Source: Phallusia mammillata
Lineage: Eukaryota; Chordata; Ascidiacea; Phlebobranchia; Ascidiidae
NCBI GenBank assembly: GCA_003260075.1
Contig: QLIY01000071.1
Coordinates: forward strand, 10,483 to 74,482
Direction of reading: 5' to 3'
Length of the DNA: 64,000 bases
Shown: positions 1 through 12,041 of the stretch, one piece after another
How positions within the stretch are numbered: position 1 is the first letter of the stretch
Layout: each line of letters opens with the position of its first letter
Made by a program: the position numbers and the translations under genes
The notes under the pieces: model-generated
Told to the model about the DNA's origin: nothing
Databases searched by the model: none
The model's input: the letters and a program-made list of their open reading frames with translations, nothing else

Positions 1-448
1 TTTTTTTAATGTTTTTGTAATTACATGACAATAATAGTGCAAAAAGAATATGAACATTTTTTTTATTGTTGGGTTAATGCTTTCTAAAAATTTGTCCTTA
101 AGAATCTAAAAATCACCGCAACATTTGTTTACTGTAAATCTGCACAAACGCGCGTAAGGGGACCCATTTGTTTTTGCGTACAAAAACAATCATATGTGTA
201 GATCAAATGATGTGTGTAGTAAATTGGTAAATATCGTATAGAATATATAAAATGGAAGTATATCAGAAAGCCACTCTTCTACTTCAGTTTTTTTTAAACA
301 TTTTGCCCATGTATCCCAGGGACAATAATCCAATTCATGCATTGCTGAATATTTACATTTTTTCAAAGGCCGGGGGGGGGGGAGGGGACCCATTTGTTTT
401 TGCGTACAAAAACAATCATATGTGTAGATCAAATGATGTGTGTAGTAA

Positions 449-527
<79 letters not shown>

Positions 528-995
528 CGTTAATATATTGTTGAACACCGTGACCAACACTTGCCGGTCCGCGTGGAATTTGTTGCCGGGCCGTATACTT
601 TTTGAGGTTTATTTTTTTTAACATTTTGCCCATGTATCCCAGGGACGATAATCCAATTCATGCATTGCTGAATATTTACATTTTTTCAAAGGCCGGAAAT
701 TTCAGCAATGCATAAATTGCTGTACAAAAAGGTTGCCAGGCCCTGGTTTAACGTTTTGCTTACAATGGACTTGGAACAACTGAGAAATTATGGTTCGGTT
801 TGTATATGTTGCGTGTGTAAAAAACTTAGTATAAAAAGTTACAAAACGTTTAACATTTTTCCCAACATTAAAGCAATATTGATCCTTTGTGAATACGAAC
901 AGGCCTAAAATGTCAAGCGTGTGGCTTATAAGTTCCTACTCACAAATACTTTGTGTATTACCTTGAGTATTTTCATTTAAATTGGTCACATACAG

Positions 996-1186
996 CAGGG
1001 GTCGGCAACCTTTTTGTACTGCGGACCGTTTTTGAATCTGAAATTTTATCGCGGACCGGCCTTTTGAAAACTACAAATATTTAGCAATTAAAATGACTAA
1101 ATTAGTTTATCATCCCCGGGATACATGCGCAAAAGTATTTAATCTGAAAAATTATACGGTCCGGTAACAAACCCGTCGCTGACCGC
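996..1186. mobile_element. hAT-type non-autonomous element, decayed
   Basis: It begins with CAGGGGTCGGCAACCTTTTT, a typical hAT terminal sequence, followed by repeated GCGGACCG words. A related copy lies at 53772-53905, sharing the internal words ATCATCCCCGGGAT and TATACGG. A different hAT-like terminus (CAGTGGTTCTCAAACTTTTTT) follows at 1199. Exact right ends and target duplications were not resolved. Confidence 0.55.
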
Positions 1187-1727
1187 TACCACATACAACA
1201 GTGGTTCTCAAACTTTTTTGACCGCGACCCAAATCTGGGTTTTATGAACATCTCACGACCCAAGCCTCAAACATCAAAAAATGTATTAACGAGACGGACG
1301 GCAATTTCGAGGCCACGCCGTATCCGCATAGGAGTCTGGCCATGTCAAAATGACTGCAGGCCTAATGAGGTCGATTCGTTCGACAACACCGCATAACACA
1401 ACACACATTGTGGCTTTGCAGCGCCATGATCATTGATAGAAGTGAATCCCAAATCTAAAAATGTTTCCTTGTACGAATACTTACTCATCCTTAAANGTGG
1501 AAGATTTGAATTTTCAACCGACGCTGCGTTCCTATGGCAACGCTAACTACACCCAGCCAATCAGAGTGCGCGTCCCGGCCAGTGTGGCGGGAAGAGCTTG
1601 GAAGGCGGGAAGGAATAAACGGGAAACAGTCGAAACTAACAGAAGGGCTGGGTTCATATTCTACAAGAACGATTCATTCTTTGAGGCGCGAGTGGAAACG
1701 TCATATGTAAGTTTTCAGTGTTATTTA

Positions 1728-1838
1728 CCCTGATGAAGGCGACCTGTTTAGGACGTCGAAACGTGGGAATAAAAATACATTTGCCAGAACAGCTCTACAA
1801 ACTTGATATTATGCCTGGCAGCAACAGCTTATATATGT
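1728..1838 (+). repeat. Foldback-family arm with TGATGA...GAAAC core
   Basis: The unit CCTGATGAAGGCGACC...GTCGAAACG is followed by AATAAAAATACATTTGCCAG and a tail ending near CTTATAT. Related copies lie at 35609-35680 (inverted), 45873-45957 and 59521-59750 (both orientations). The sequence between TGATGA and GAAAC can pair imperfectly as a stem. Confidence 0.6.
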
Positions 1839-2143
1839 AAGTTTTTTAGAATAGAATTTATCCTAGACACAAATGTGGAATGCGCGCTTTGTAAATCATT
1901 CAAATACGTTTAGTTTTAATCTGCCTAAATTTCGCGAACAATATAAAAACAGTCTACAGTGGGCTTGAAAACAATTATAATTTCTTTTCGCAGAAATGTT
2001 AGAAAAAAATGCACTCACATTCTGCTGTATGATGTACTGTTTTGTTTAAACTGGGACCGGTGGAAAAAATCAAGTTGTTGCAAATATTCAGTATTGAAGC
2101 GAATTTCTTGTGCAAAATCACTCAACTTTATTTTCTTATTCAG

Positions 2144-5100
2144 GTTATTTCCATCGATGTTGGAGTTGACACCGTTTTACGGGATCTCGATGAATCTGTG
2201 AGCATCGAACATCTCGGTGTTACACAACATGGACAAGTTCCAGTGGATGGAAATGAATTCAGGGTGAGTTGAAAATTACTACCATGATTATATGAAGCGG
2301 GTTCGCTGTCTACTATTGCGCAGTCAACCGTGGCGCAACGCATCCATTTGAGGTCGTTGCAACACAAGGACAATGATACTTTAAAAAAGAAGGAAAAGGA
2401 ACTTGGCCGAATGGTCCGGGGCGCCTTACCCGTATGCTACATGCATCAAACCTTGATCGGGATTCGTCCCCGGGTGTGTCCTGGGTTCGAACCAAAAAAG
2501 AAAAATAAACAAAAATCAATTTAAAATTATTTGATATTGACTGGTGACTTCAACACAGCTTGTAAAAAAATGCTTGCACATCTTGTTGTGTTGGTAAAAA
2601 AACTAATTCTATTTCGTCTCGTCATGAAAAACGGGAGTCACTGTCCAACTCTGGTAGTAAATCCTTGTTAAACTTCCACCAACCCTACGTACGCTTTTGT
2701 CCCGTGGGGATGACGTCATCGCATGCGTCATAGGGAAGTCAATCTTCGAACCAGAACGGTTTCTAAACAAGTTAACAATAGAAGAACACTGTTCTTTTGA
2801 TACAACAATGGATGGACTATGAATATTTGGGTTCAACCGTGGTTAAATCCCCAAATAAAATATGGAGACTACACGAGTAAGTTGTTTCCCAATGAACTGG
2901 TATTTCCTTCAACTAAGACAACAACAAGCATAAGGATAAGGAGGCTAATTTTATGCAACAAAGTCATGGTTTGGTTTTAATGAACAAATTGGTGTAGAAT
3001 TAAATTTGATAAAGGAGACACAAATTGTGTTTGTCCGTATTTGTTTCTGCCTAATGCTGGTTTGTTCCGTTAGCTATTGACGCAAATTTGATCCTCCTAA
3101 ATATTGACCGAAAATGACTGAGCATTTCACCCACAGGCCCCCAAAACGTGAAATAAAAAAAAACGGCTTTACTTACTAAAGTACATGATCAAGGAATTCC
3201 ATATTTGTTTCTCTCTGGAAAATGTTTTTGAATATAATGTTGAAATTGTTTGTTTCAGTTGCTGAGAACGACTTTATCGTGCAAATATTGGGAATATTCG
3301 ACATCTAGTTGGAAATCTGACGGATGTTGTCTCAATTCGAGTTCAAATCCGCCCCAATGTTTGTGCAACCATCTCACTAACTTCGCTCTACTGGTGGTAA
3401 GTGGGAAACATTGTTGTGTTTTAATATAAAGTTGGAGTTAGCAGATGAAATTATATCAGTTTTTTGGACAGTTTAACACGAATGAAATACGGTTGTATTG
3501 AAAGCACCTGCTTTTAGTTAACTGAGAATGGAAAATATTTTCCAAGTAACACAATCAGTCAATGAATGAATATAGGAATATGTATATTTCACGGGAATAT
3601 TCAGTTCCTTATTCAAATAGAATCTGCTATTAGTTTTTTTATTGTAACCACCTTCTATGGCGGTTTTCCAAATTTTAAAAAAACGTTTTTCCTGTACTTG
3701 ACCAACGTTTCTAATTTTATTCAGCGCTCCGAGCAAGTTCCGTCAGATGTCGCCCTTTCCATCGTGAGTGACGTAGGACTTGCGATTTCTATTGTCGGGA
3801 TGATTATTACCGCGATAGTGATCGCCTCTACCCGGTAAGATGCGTATTGTGGTTGTTTGCTTATTTATTTCACTTCGTTTGAACTGTTTTCTTAACTTTC
3901 TTTTAAATTTTTGTGTCTACGTTAGTTGTAAGTTAGGTTATGTGTCGTTCTGAAACATTAAAACTTTACAATTTAGGTTGTGATGTGATCAAATCAGTTA
4001 TAAAAACAAAGCATAAATTGAACTGAAACAAACAGGATACGCACAGTGCGATAATGCCTGGATAATTATTGTGTGTGTTAACTATAAACTTGTCTCCAGT
4101 TGAATTTATTAGTTGTTTGACGCATGACTGATTTTGCCATGTGACAAGTGGCACATTGCATGGCCTTGCACTCAGTCTGTTCAGTTGCAGTTGGTGTGTG
4201 CAGCGGTAGTTGACTTGATGAATGTGTTTGTATGTCAACTATTGTATGTGTGTACTGCAATTATGTTCATTATTTATCTGTTTATGATTCTATTTGAATA
4301 AGACAATAAAATAAGTTAACGGTGCGGTTCGGCCTAACCAGTAGCATGAAAATTCATCTTCATGTTATGCAGGAATCTCCGGAAGCCACGCACGGGAAAA
4401 ATCCTCATCCACATCTGCATCAACCTCAGCATCGCTCATCTCCTATTCGTCATCGCCGTGTCACGTGTCAAACATCACGTGACCTGCATGGTGGTCGCAG
4501 CACTCATCCAGTATTTCTTCCTCACCTCGTGGTGTTGGATGAGCGTGTACAGCTACGACATGTACATCTCACTTGTCAAGGTGAGTGGGAATGTATGTGT
4601 TATTTTAGTGGGTTAAGATATTGAAAAGATATTGTAAAATCATGAATAGACCCTAATACTTCCAAACAAAGCCAAAAGAATTCACAACATCATACAAGGG
4701 TCCTTAATTTCACAGTCTAGTAAAGTCGACCAGTATCGTGCCTAAAACAATCAATTTTTGCTTAATTACACTCTTCGGTTCGTTGGCAAATAAACCGCTA
4801 TGGGCCAGTTTTGCTAAGAACTTTTTATGTGGAATATTCACACAGTGTTAACACATAGGCAGGTGGATTACCCTATTTCAGTTAATGGCTGGTAAGAAAG
4901 AACACTAAAAACATTTTGGACTACTTCCAAAATCTTTGCCACAGTTGCTAAAATCCTTTGTACTTCTGTTAATAATCCATAGCTTTTCTGAACCATTCAT
5001 AAAACCTTCCTCTTTCACAGGTGTTCAGTAAATACCGCAGTCAGTTGGGGGGGGGGGTTACTAATCCACAGCTTTTTCTCAGCCATTCATAAAACCTTCA

Positions 5101-6801
5101 TCTTTCACAGGTGTTCAGTAAATACCGCAGTCAGTTTCTACAGAAAGGAACTTTGTTCTGTTACGGGATTCCAGCGGTGATAGTCGGAATAACTGTTGCA
5201 GTTAGTGTTGGTTACTTTGATCGGAACCAAGACCCGGTTTTCTGTGATGGAAGTAAGTACGACGGGTTTATAGTAGCATCTAAACAACTACCAGTTTGGC
5301 CGAAATTACGCATCTTTTTTCGTGTCGTGACGCCACAAGCTATAGGTCTGATGATGTTTTGTTTCATTTCACGCCTGCTGTAAAGCTTGTTATGGGTCCC
5401 CTTCCCTGAAGGGAACACATATTGTTTTTGTCTATATATTTCTTTTTTCTTTTTTTTCGTCTAACGCGGATGTGTCCCCACGTTTTGGTCAAGAAAGAAT
5501 GGTTTCGTAGACTCAATTTCAGTGCTCTGTAAACGTTAATGTAGGTATTCGTGTTTCGAAACGCAGAGCGACAACGCAGCACGGTTTGTTACAGGGGGGG
5601 GGGGTCTACATGAGTTCAGTGTTCAGCAGTAAATGCGCACTTCTGTGCTTAAACCGTTTGCTTGAAATGTGTTGAGTATTCGAACTTCGGCGAACTTTAA
5701 TGCAGCAACCTATTGCAGTAACAATGCGCCACACTCAGGGGGGGGGGTTCTACATGAGTTCAGTGTTCAGCAGTAAAATGCGCACTTCTGTGCTTAAACC
5801 GTTTGCTTAAAATGTGTTGAGTATTCGAACTTCAGCGAACTTTAATGCAGCAACCTATTGCAGTAACAATGCGCCACACTCACTGTCTTGTGAGCCCCAG
5901 TCACATAACGCTTTACAATACAGCATGTTTAGTCATTATCCGCAAGTTGACCGTCCACTGTTTTTATCCTCACTTGGCGATTGCTTTAATGAAATTGTGT
6001 AGTTTGTTTCTTTCGCCAAGCAAAATCAACTAAACTCCCATAAAATACCGGTTTTGATCACAGCCTCAGATGTTAAACACCAAATATTTTTATGTTTCTA
6101 GCCAGTCTTTTCCGTCGTTCATCGTATTTAGCCGACAACTTGTGTTGGATCAGAGGTTACAGCTTGTATCTGGGATTCCTCGCACCCATCGCTGTGTTCC
6201 TTCTTTACAATTGTGTCGTGTTTGTTGTCGTCACAGTCGAACTTAACAAGCACAACAAAGAGGTATTTGGTGACGTAACTTTTTTGCAAAGTGACATTTT
6301 TTGTTGTAACTTAGAAGTGCCATTTGGCCTCTAGAACTTGTGTGTTATTGAAAAACTTGTTTCTGTCTCAAATTGCGAGACCATTTACAAAGTATTGTAA
6401 AATTCTCACAATTGATTTCTATCTTGCAGGTCCAGTCGATAGCGCTGCGGCGCACAACCAAACAATCCCTTCTTCTCGCCTCAACAATGGTTGTCGTACT
6501 TGGTATTACGTGGATATTCGCTTACCTCATGCTTATATCGGATGATCAGGGGGGGGGGGCATCCTATGCCATATGGTGGTGAATGCTTGGTGACCGGCTG
6601 ATTCGGTATAACACCCTTAATGGACCCGGCGTACTGTGTGTTATTGAAAGACATTTTTTCTTAGATTTGTAGATTGCGAGGCGTTTTTGAAGTCTTGTAA
6701 AATTCTCACAATAACTCCTTTCTATCTTGCAGGTCCAGTCGGTGGCGCTGCGACGCACAACCAAACAATCCCTTCTTCTCGCCTCAACAATGGTTGTCGT
6801 A

Positions 6802-6855
<54 letters not shown>

Positions 6856-7228
6856 CTGCAGTATGATAACCAATCCTACGTTTTTTAACGTTTTTTTTTT
6901 ATGTATGTATATGAGTCAGACGCGCCGGACCATTCAGCCAAGTTCCGTTTGTCCCCATTTTATTCTGCTTGTGATGTTCTACTGCAGCCTAGTGGCAAGT
7001 TTTAACGTAATAATTTCACTTCTCTAGGGCTTGGGAATCTTTCTGCTGACCACTGTAAGACGTGGAGACATGCGAAAAGTTTGGGTAAATCCCCTCCTGA
7101 AGTGTATCAACTGCGGGACTGCCCCTTCCTCTCCGCGACGAAGCGTAAAAAGCAAGTCAACCGGAACGTCCAAAGCTCAACCTTCGTCATCCAACAACGC
7201 CGACCAGCAAAGGTCATCCTTGGGGTGA
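2144..7228 (+). CDS. Adhesion-type (B2) GPCR, 5'-incomplete, TM7 interrupted
   Basis: Exons: 2144-2263, 3259-3396, 3725-3834, 4373-4580, 5111-5252, 6102-6262, 6430-6549 (cut by a G run), then 7028-7228 with the stop. Junction phases agree through 6549. The first exon resembles the end of a GAIN domain (VISIDVGVDTV...DESVSIEH). The second is a classic GPS: CKYWEYS, SDGCC, then CLCNHLTNFALLV, with the HL/T autoproteolysis site intact. Next come TM1 (ALSIVSDVGLAISIVG), TM2-TM3 (ILIHICINLSIAHLLF; FFLTSWCWMSVYSY), TM4, TM5 (YSLYLGFLAPIAVF) and TM6 (VVVLGITWIFAYLM). The last exon gives the end of TM7 (GLGIFLLTTVRRGDMRKVW) and a Ser-rich tail. The family signals at the plasma membrane through G proteins, with a tethered agonist exposed at the GPS. 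Signal peptide and adhesion domains lie upstream of the window or were not found. The start of TM7 is missing at the 6549-6855 joint. Confidence 0.88.
6733..6801 (+). other. Partial duplicate of the GPCR TM6 exon
   Basis: After the 6549-6559 G run, sequence around 6650-6801 repeats the intron end and the first 23 codons of the TM6 exon (VQSVALRRTTKQSLLLASTM) with small changes, then runs into a 54-base G run. It is best read as the second allele of the same exon placed in tandem by assembly. The true sequence encoding the last extracellular loop and first half of TM7 is lost here. Confidence 0.7.
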
Positions 7229-8046
7229 TAGTGACGTCATGTATGATACGTCATTACCAAGTATTATGTAGTTTGGTGTCGTGCACTGTTTTGACCGTTA
7301 CCTGTTCGGAGAAAAATTAAGTTATGTGACTTCTAGTATCAACTCCAGTGAACCGAGGTGTTGACTGTGGTTTCCGTCTGTATCCAGTGTCAGTTCGTGC
7401 TCAGGAATTGTAATGGTTCCTTAAGGGCTGACCTTCTTCACCCACTTCTTCAATCATTTAAAGTTGAAATCCTCCAAAGGTTTTTACCAAATCCACAAAG
7501 TTGCCGAAAACTCCACCTCACTGTTATTATGTTGTGACAATCAGCACCATATTGCCTGCAAAACTCGTGCAATATCGTCAAAGTATTGTCTTGTGTTTGG
7601 CGCATTAACTGATGAGATGTTATATATATTTTCCACCAGAAAAAATAACAGGTGATACAACGCACATTGTTGGCAAAAACATGAACATAATTGTACGTGA
7701 TACGAAACAAAATTGCAAAAAAAAAACACAAAAGAACTAATTTTATTAAAAACTTAGAATAGATCTTATTACTGAAGACCCAATGGCTGAAACTTTAATA
7801 AAGTTGTCAAATTGAACGAGTGTTTTTTATGTGTGTTGCAATCACGGTAATTTGTTACGTTTTTTTCTGGGCGCACCTATTTAATAGGAATAAATTTCAC
7901 CAAAACCTTGCACCTCGACAATAATATGATGAACATCATATCTTAGTGAGAAAAAGGCCACTTAGACCCCAAAATAAAAGTCACACAAACTGCCAAGCAA
8001 AGTGAAACAAACTGCTGCATGCGTTGAGAGTTGGGGTCCACAAAGC
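7229..8046. other. Convergent 3' intergenic region
   Basis: This separates the 3' end of the GPCR (+) from the 3' end of NIPSNAP (-). An AATAAA at 7797-7802 could serve the GPCR transcript. The open frames at 7450-7731 show no recognisable protein family and I do not call them. Confidence 0.5.
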
Positions 8047-10594
8047 TCACTGCAGGGGCGAATGGGGAAGCGGGGTCAAAATTTTTGAGCTCATTTGTTG
8101 AATAAGTGGAACTGGAAAAAAATGCAGTTTTTAACACTGGGCAAAATTTGAATAGTGTAAGTAGCAGTCTAAACTCATAAAGCCTGCACGGAGGCAGGAA
8201 AAGTGTATGCAGTAACTTAGGAGGTTATATAAACAGAAAACATTAATGAAATTGCGTCCAATGACAGAAATATAGGAAAGATAACAGCCCTATGTCAGGG
8301 GAGGCAGTGCATCAAAAAGTTTACAAAGACCATATATACATTATTACACTTATTTTTACCGTTTCTTTGTAGATTAGGTAAAATTACAGCGTAAATTTTA
8401 TGTGTTTTAACAGATATTATTAACTCAATGTCTGTTGTAGCTAGTTTCATCTAATTTTATATATTAGACTCTTCCATGTAAAATTTGTATTGATAAACAA
8501 ACTTAAAACTTACCCGTGTAGTAAACCACGTCATCCCAACCAGGCTTTTCCCATGCAGACTGCCTTGTATCTTTTCTATGTTGAAGATCTTTGTATGCTA
8601 AAATATTTTCTTATTTTTAGTATCTTATAAACATCGTTTCACCATACAACTTACCCCAAAGATGGTGAACAACACTTAGGGGTCCAATCTCGCTGAAGAA
8701 TCCACCAACAGCTTCGTTGCTTTGCTGGCGAGCTCGTATTCCACGTGCCCTAATAAGGCAACAATTTTCATTTTAATTGTTCTATTCTGTAAGCTAAGTC
8801 ATATTTATTTGCCTAGTCATCGGTTCAAAACAGCAAGGACACCAAAAAACAAGGGTTATGAAGTCAAGGGTCCTGTAATGATGTCAGTGGAGTGTTTTAT
8901 TACTGTCTGATAAAATATCAGTTAGATGCTTTGCATTATTCATTGAGTGCATAAAATCAAGTTATTACTGAGCTCTACACCTTGTAAGCTATTTTCTTCA
9001 CTTTTAACAGTATCACAAACAAGTAATACACAAACTGTTTGCATTACAACATTTGACCACAAATGCCACAAAGTAAACTTACCAGTTATTTGCCCACTCC
9101 AACAATGTTCCAGGCTGCAAAAGAATATAACATGCCACTTTTAGTATTTCAAGTATTTTATCTCAACACACTCTCTATCACCTTCAAGTGGTAAGTTCTC
9201 AGCTCGTAAATGTTCGGTCCTTCCCGAGGGACGACCTCATTCCAAAACGAGAATTCATAAAGAAGTTCGTTACTTCGTGAGTTTAGCATTTTGCTCCGAT
9301 CTTTTCTCATGGTCTTGTACCAGTCTTCCTTGCCAAGAAACGAGTTTGTTTCACGGACGGAAGGAAATCCGTCTTTATATCTCCACAGATGAACTTAAGA
9401 AAATCAAATTAAGTGAGCAACTATTTTTATCTGTCGTAGTGCAAATGTGAATACTTTGCAACAGCAATGTGGCAAATTAGTGTTATTAGATCTTCCTTTA
9501 CTATTTTTTAGATACCATATTTTCCTTTACCATAACCTAATTTTTTTACATGTATCATAAACATAGTTATATACTGTACAATACTTTTTAAATGTTTTAT
9601 TGTTTGATGACAAGAAAATTAACTGTGTCAGGAATTGTTCAACATAGGGAGGTCTAAGACTAAAGATTCGGTAAAATATTATTTCCACAATGCACTTCTC
9701 CATGCACTCCGCTAAGTCCAGATGTTTGCAATAAAGAAGTGCTGAGTGCAAACACCCTTGGGGGGGGGGGCCGTTAAGTCCAGATGTTTGCAATAAAGAA
9801 GTGCTGAGTGCAAACACCCTTGTTGTCTCACACTAAATACATATTGGCCTGCAGTTTGATGATGAGCACATTATTTAGGGATGTGGCTACTGTAATCAAT
9901 GTGATTATTCTATGCAGGAAGTGTTCGCATGCTGCGCAAAAGTTACTGGCATGCGAGGGTTGTTCCACCAAGCTATAATATCTACATTCTGTGTTTGCTA
10001 TTTAGTAACAAAATGAAAACTGTTGCAAAATATCCTCACCAACTTGGTCTTGTTCGCCGTACCAAGAAGACCAACTCCCAACACACTCTAGTGGCAGATC
10101 TGGATTTTTCGACAGTTGTGGAATAAATTCACCACTGCATAAACCATGTGAGATTTGAACAACATGATTTTAAAACTATGTAACTTGGAGTAAATGTACG
10201 ACGTACCACAAGTTTCTGTAATCCTCCAATGCTTCGGGTTTTACATTGTGAACTAAAAACACAAATATTACAAATAAATCATCTACTTGCATTCTATGAA
10301 ACGAAAATACACAAGAGCTACAATATATATATACACATAGAATTATGCATGTATATTTCGATGCATATTTAGTTACTAAAACATACAAACAGATTGGTTA
10401 ATCACATACCATTTCATTGCATATTCTGTTGTATTACATGGGGTAGCGAAACCCAAACTACAGGCAAATTGTTAAAAAATCTGGATAATTGTTCTTGGTG
10501 AACTGCAATCAAAACTTTTTCAGATGCAATTATCCAATTTTTTTGTTTGTACAGGTGATTAGCTAAAATTTCTTGTAACACTAATGGATTAGAA

Positions 10595-10632
<38 letters not shown>

Positions 10633-11090
10633 ATTTTGAAACATACACTGAATTTTGTAGAGATGGTTTACATCCTTCTTCGTAAGTAAACTCGATTGTG
10701 AATCGGTTCGAGGGGCAACTTTCGGCATAAAGAAGTTTTTAACATCTGCTGAACTGACACATCTGTTAAAACAAAACATTCACAGCGTAAACGAACTGCT
10801 ACTTTGAACCTAATACATCAGCTAAAATAAATTTGCACATCAAAATTTTATGCTCACAAAAACAGGACTGCTTTCAGAATATTTAATTATTTACCACACA
10901 ACATAGAAAAGCAGCAAGATTACCGACTTTTAGCAGTTTATGCAAAAGCAATTAAGCATAGTTCTGAGTTTACAACAAAACAAAGTTCTGACAATAAAAC
11001 ATATTCTTTTCACCTGATTGAATTTTGTCCGATGACTTTCCTCATTCCAAATGTGAGCAATCCATAACCAACTGATCCAGTCAACAACAT
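8047..11090 (-). CDS. NIPSNAP: NIPSNAP family mitochondrial protein (complete)
   Basis: Nine exons in perfect phase: 11090-11014, 10762-10647, 10252-10207, 10134-10040, 9393-9182, 9114-9083, 8749-8655, 8597-8514, 8111-8047. They total 822 nt, or 273 aa, close to the usual NIPSNAP1/2 size (about 285). Family signatures in order: [16 protein letters not shown], then [100 protein letters not shown] and a C-terminus ending SPLQ. NIPSNAPs are matrix-targeted ferredoxin-like (dimeric alpha-beta barrel) proteins linked to mitophagy signalling. Exon 1 ([18 protein letters not shown]) joins in phase but is the least certain part; a hydrophobic, basic N-terminus fits import. A 37-base G run lies in the intron after exon 2. 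Confidence 0.93.
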
Positions 11091-11460
11091 TTCCGCAAAA
11101 ATATTTATTCCGGCAAAAAATGCTTTGTTACTAATTTGTAACTATAGTAAGTAATTATAGTGCAGAGTAATAGTTTAAACAAACCAATAACAAATTTGCA
11201 AAATAATTGCAAATTTATAATTTACAAATTTAGTTACCACAAAACAAGGGTTTTAAATGAATGACATAATTACTTTATTCGCAAACAGGAACAACTGTTA
11301 ATTGAAATGAAGCACTGTTTTTGCAATTTTTTAGTGAGGCAAATTTATTGCAATGATCGCTAAAACCAGTCCTTTGCCGCAAACCAAAAAATTGAAAGTA
11401 GTTTTTACATTTTTGTGCAAAACTGCAACGAAGTCAGCAAACACTTCTCAATAATTCCAA

Positions 11461-11529
<69 letters not shown>

Positions 11530-12041
11530 CGGTAAATACAAGAAAAAATTTACAGTTAATGAAAGTCTGTACATCATTGGTGGACGGGATTTCAGAAACG
11601 GAGCACCAGTCCTGATATGAGGAGGAATAGATGTTGGATTGCAAGGTTAAACGGATTGAAAGTTGTTGCTGCCGCTGATGTGGTTGTACTGCTCACTGGG
11701 GGGGGGGGATCAAACGAACAATGATTTCTATGTTTACTGTACCAAAAACATGATTTAAAAAAGTTATGACAGGAAAATTCTATCAATTATTTGTAACTTA
11801 AATTTTCTTAGGCTTGTTTGCTGAATTTAGGTAAATTGGATCCTAAACAACTTTTGCACAATCTTGTTTATTGTCAGTTGTAAAACCCCGTCAATAAGTC
11901 ACCACATACAAAGTGAAAATAAACAATTATGAGAAAAACTACAACTAAAAGAAATTACACAAACGTAAATATTGGAATTCGGTAAATACAAGAAAAAATT
12001 AACAGTTAATAAAAGTCTGTACATCATTGGTGGACGGGATT
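11091..12041. other. Between NIPSNAP and gene B; duplicated 3' end of gene B
   Basis: It contains a 67-base G run (11461-11527), a duplicate of gene B's last exon and 3' flank (11528-11698, matching about 11980-12150), an 11-base G run and the likely 3' UTR of gene B. TTTATT at 11867-11872, an AATAAA on the minus strand, lies about 170 nt past gene B's stop and is a candidate polyadenylation signal. Confidence 0.6.
11592..11697 (-). pseudogene. Duplicate of gene B terminal exon (assembly copy)
   Basis: It encodes the same mucin/GPI tail as 12154-12042 (VSSTTTSAAATTFNPFNLA and hydrophobic end) with one residue change, and stops at the same place. It begins directly at the 11698-11708 G run and lacks a splice acceptor. 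It is most likely the other allele placed beside the first. Confidence 0.7.

Larger units (their letters stand above)
1..2143. other. No supported exon; repeats and joints
   Basis: This stretch precedes the first recognisable exon of the adhesion GPCR and may be one of its introns. It holds a duplicated segment (163-372 recurs at 389-455 and 613-694 around two G runs), hAT-type terminal sequences at about 996 and 1199, and a foldback-repeat arm at 1728-1838. The open frames here are short and show no family motif. Confidence 0.6.

Noticed and set aside
190-633. Polyproline or polyglycine proteins across G runs (also at 11405-11644, 18806-19048, 10414-10779)
   Set aside because: They are translations of artificial G runs and carry no other protein features.
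1461-1733. 90-codon open frame
   Set aside because: It contains an N, has no family motif and runs into a foldback repeat.
7450-7731. 93-codon minus-strand frame downstream of NIPSNAP
   Set aside because: The NIPSNAP terminal exon was found at 8111-8047. This frame lies beyond it, in a 3' region without motifs.
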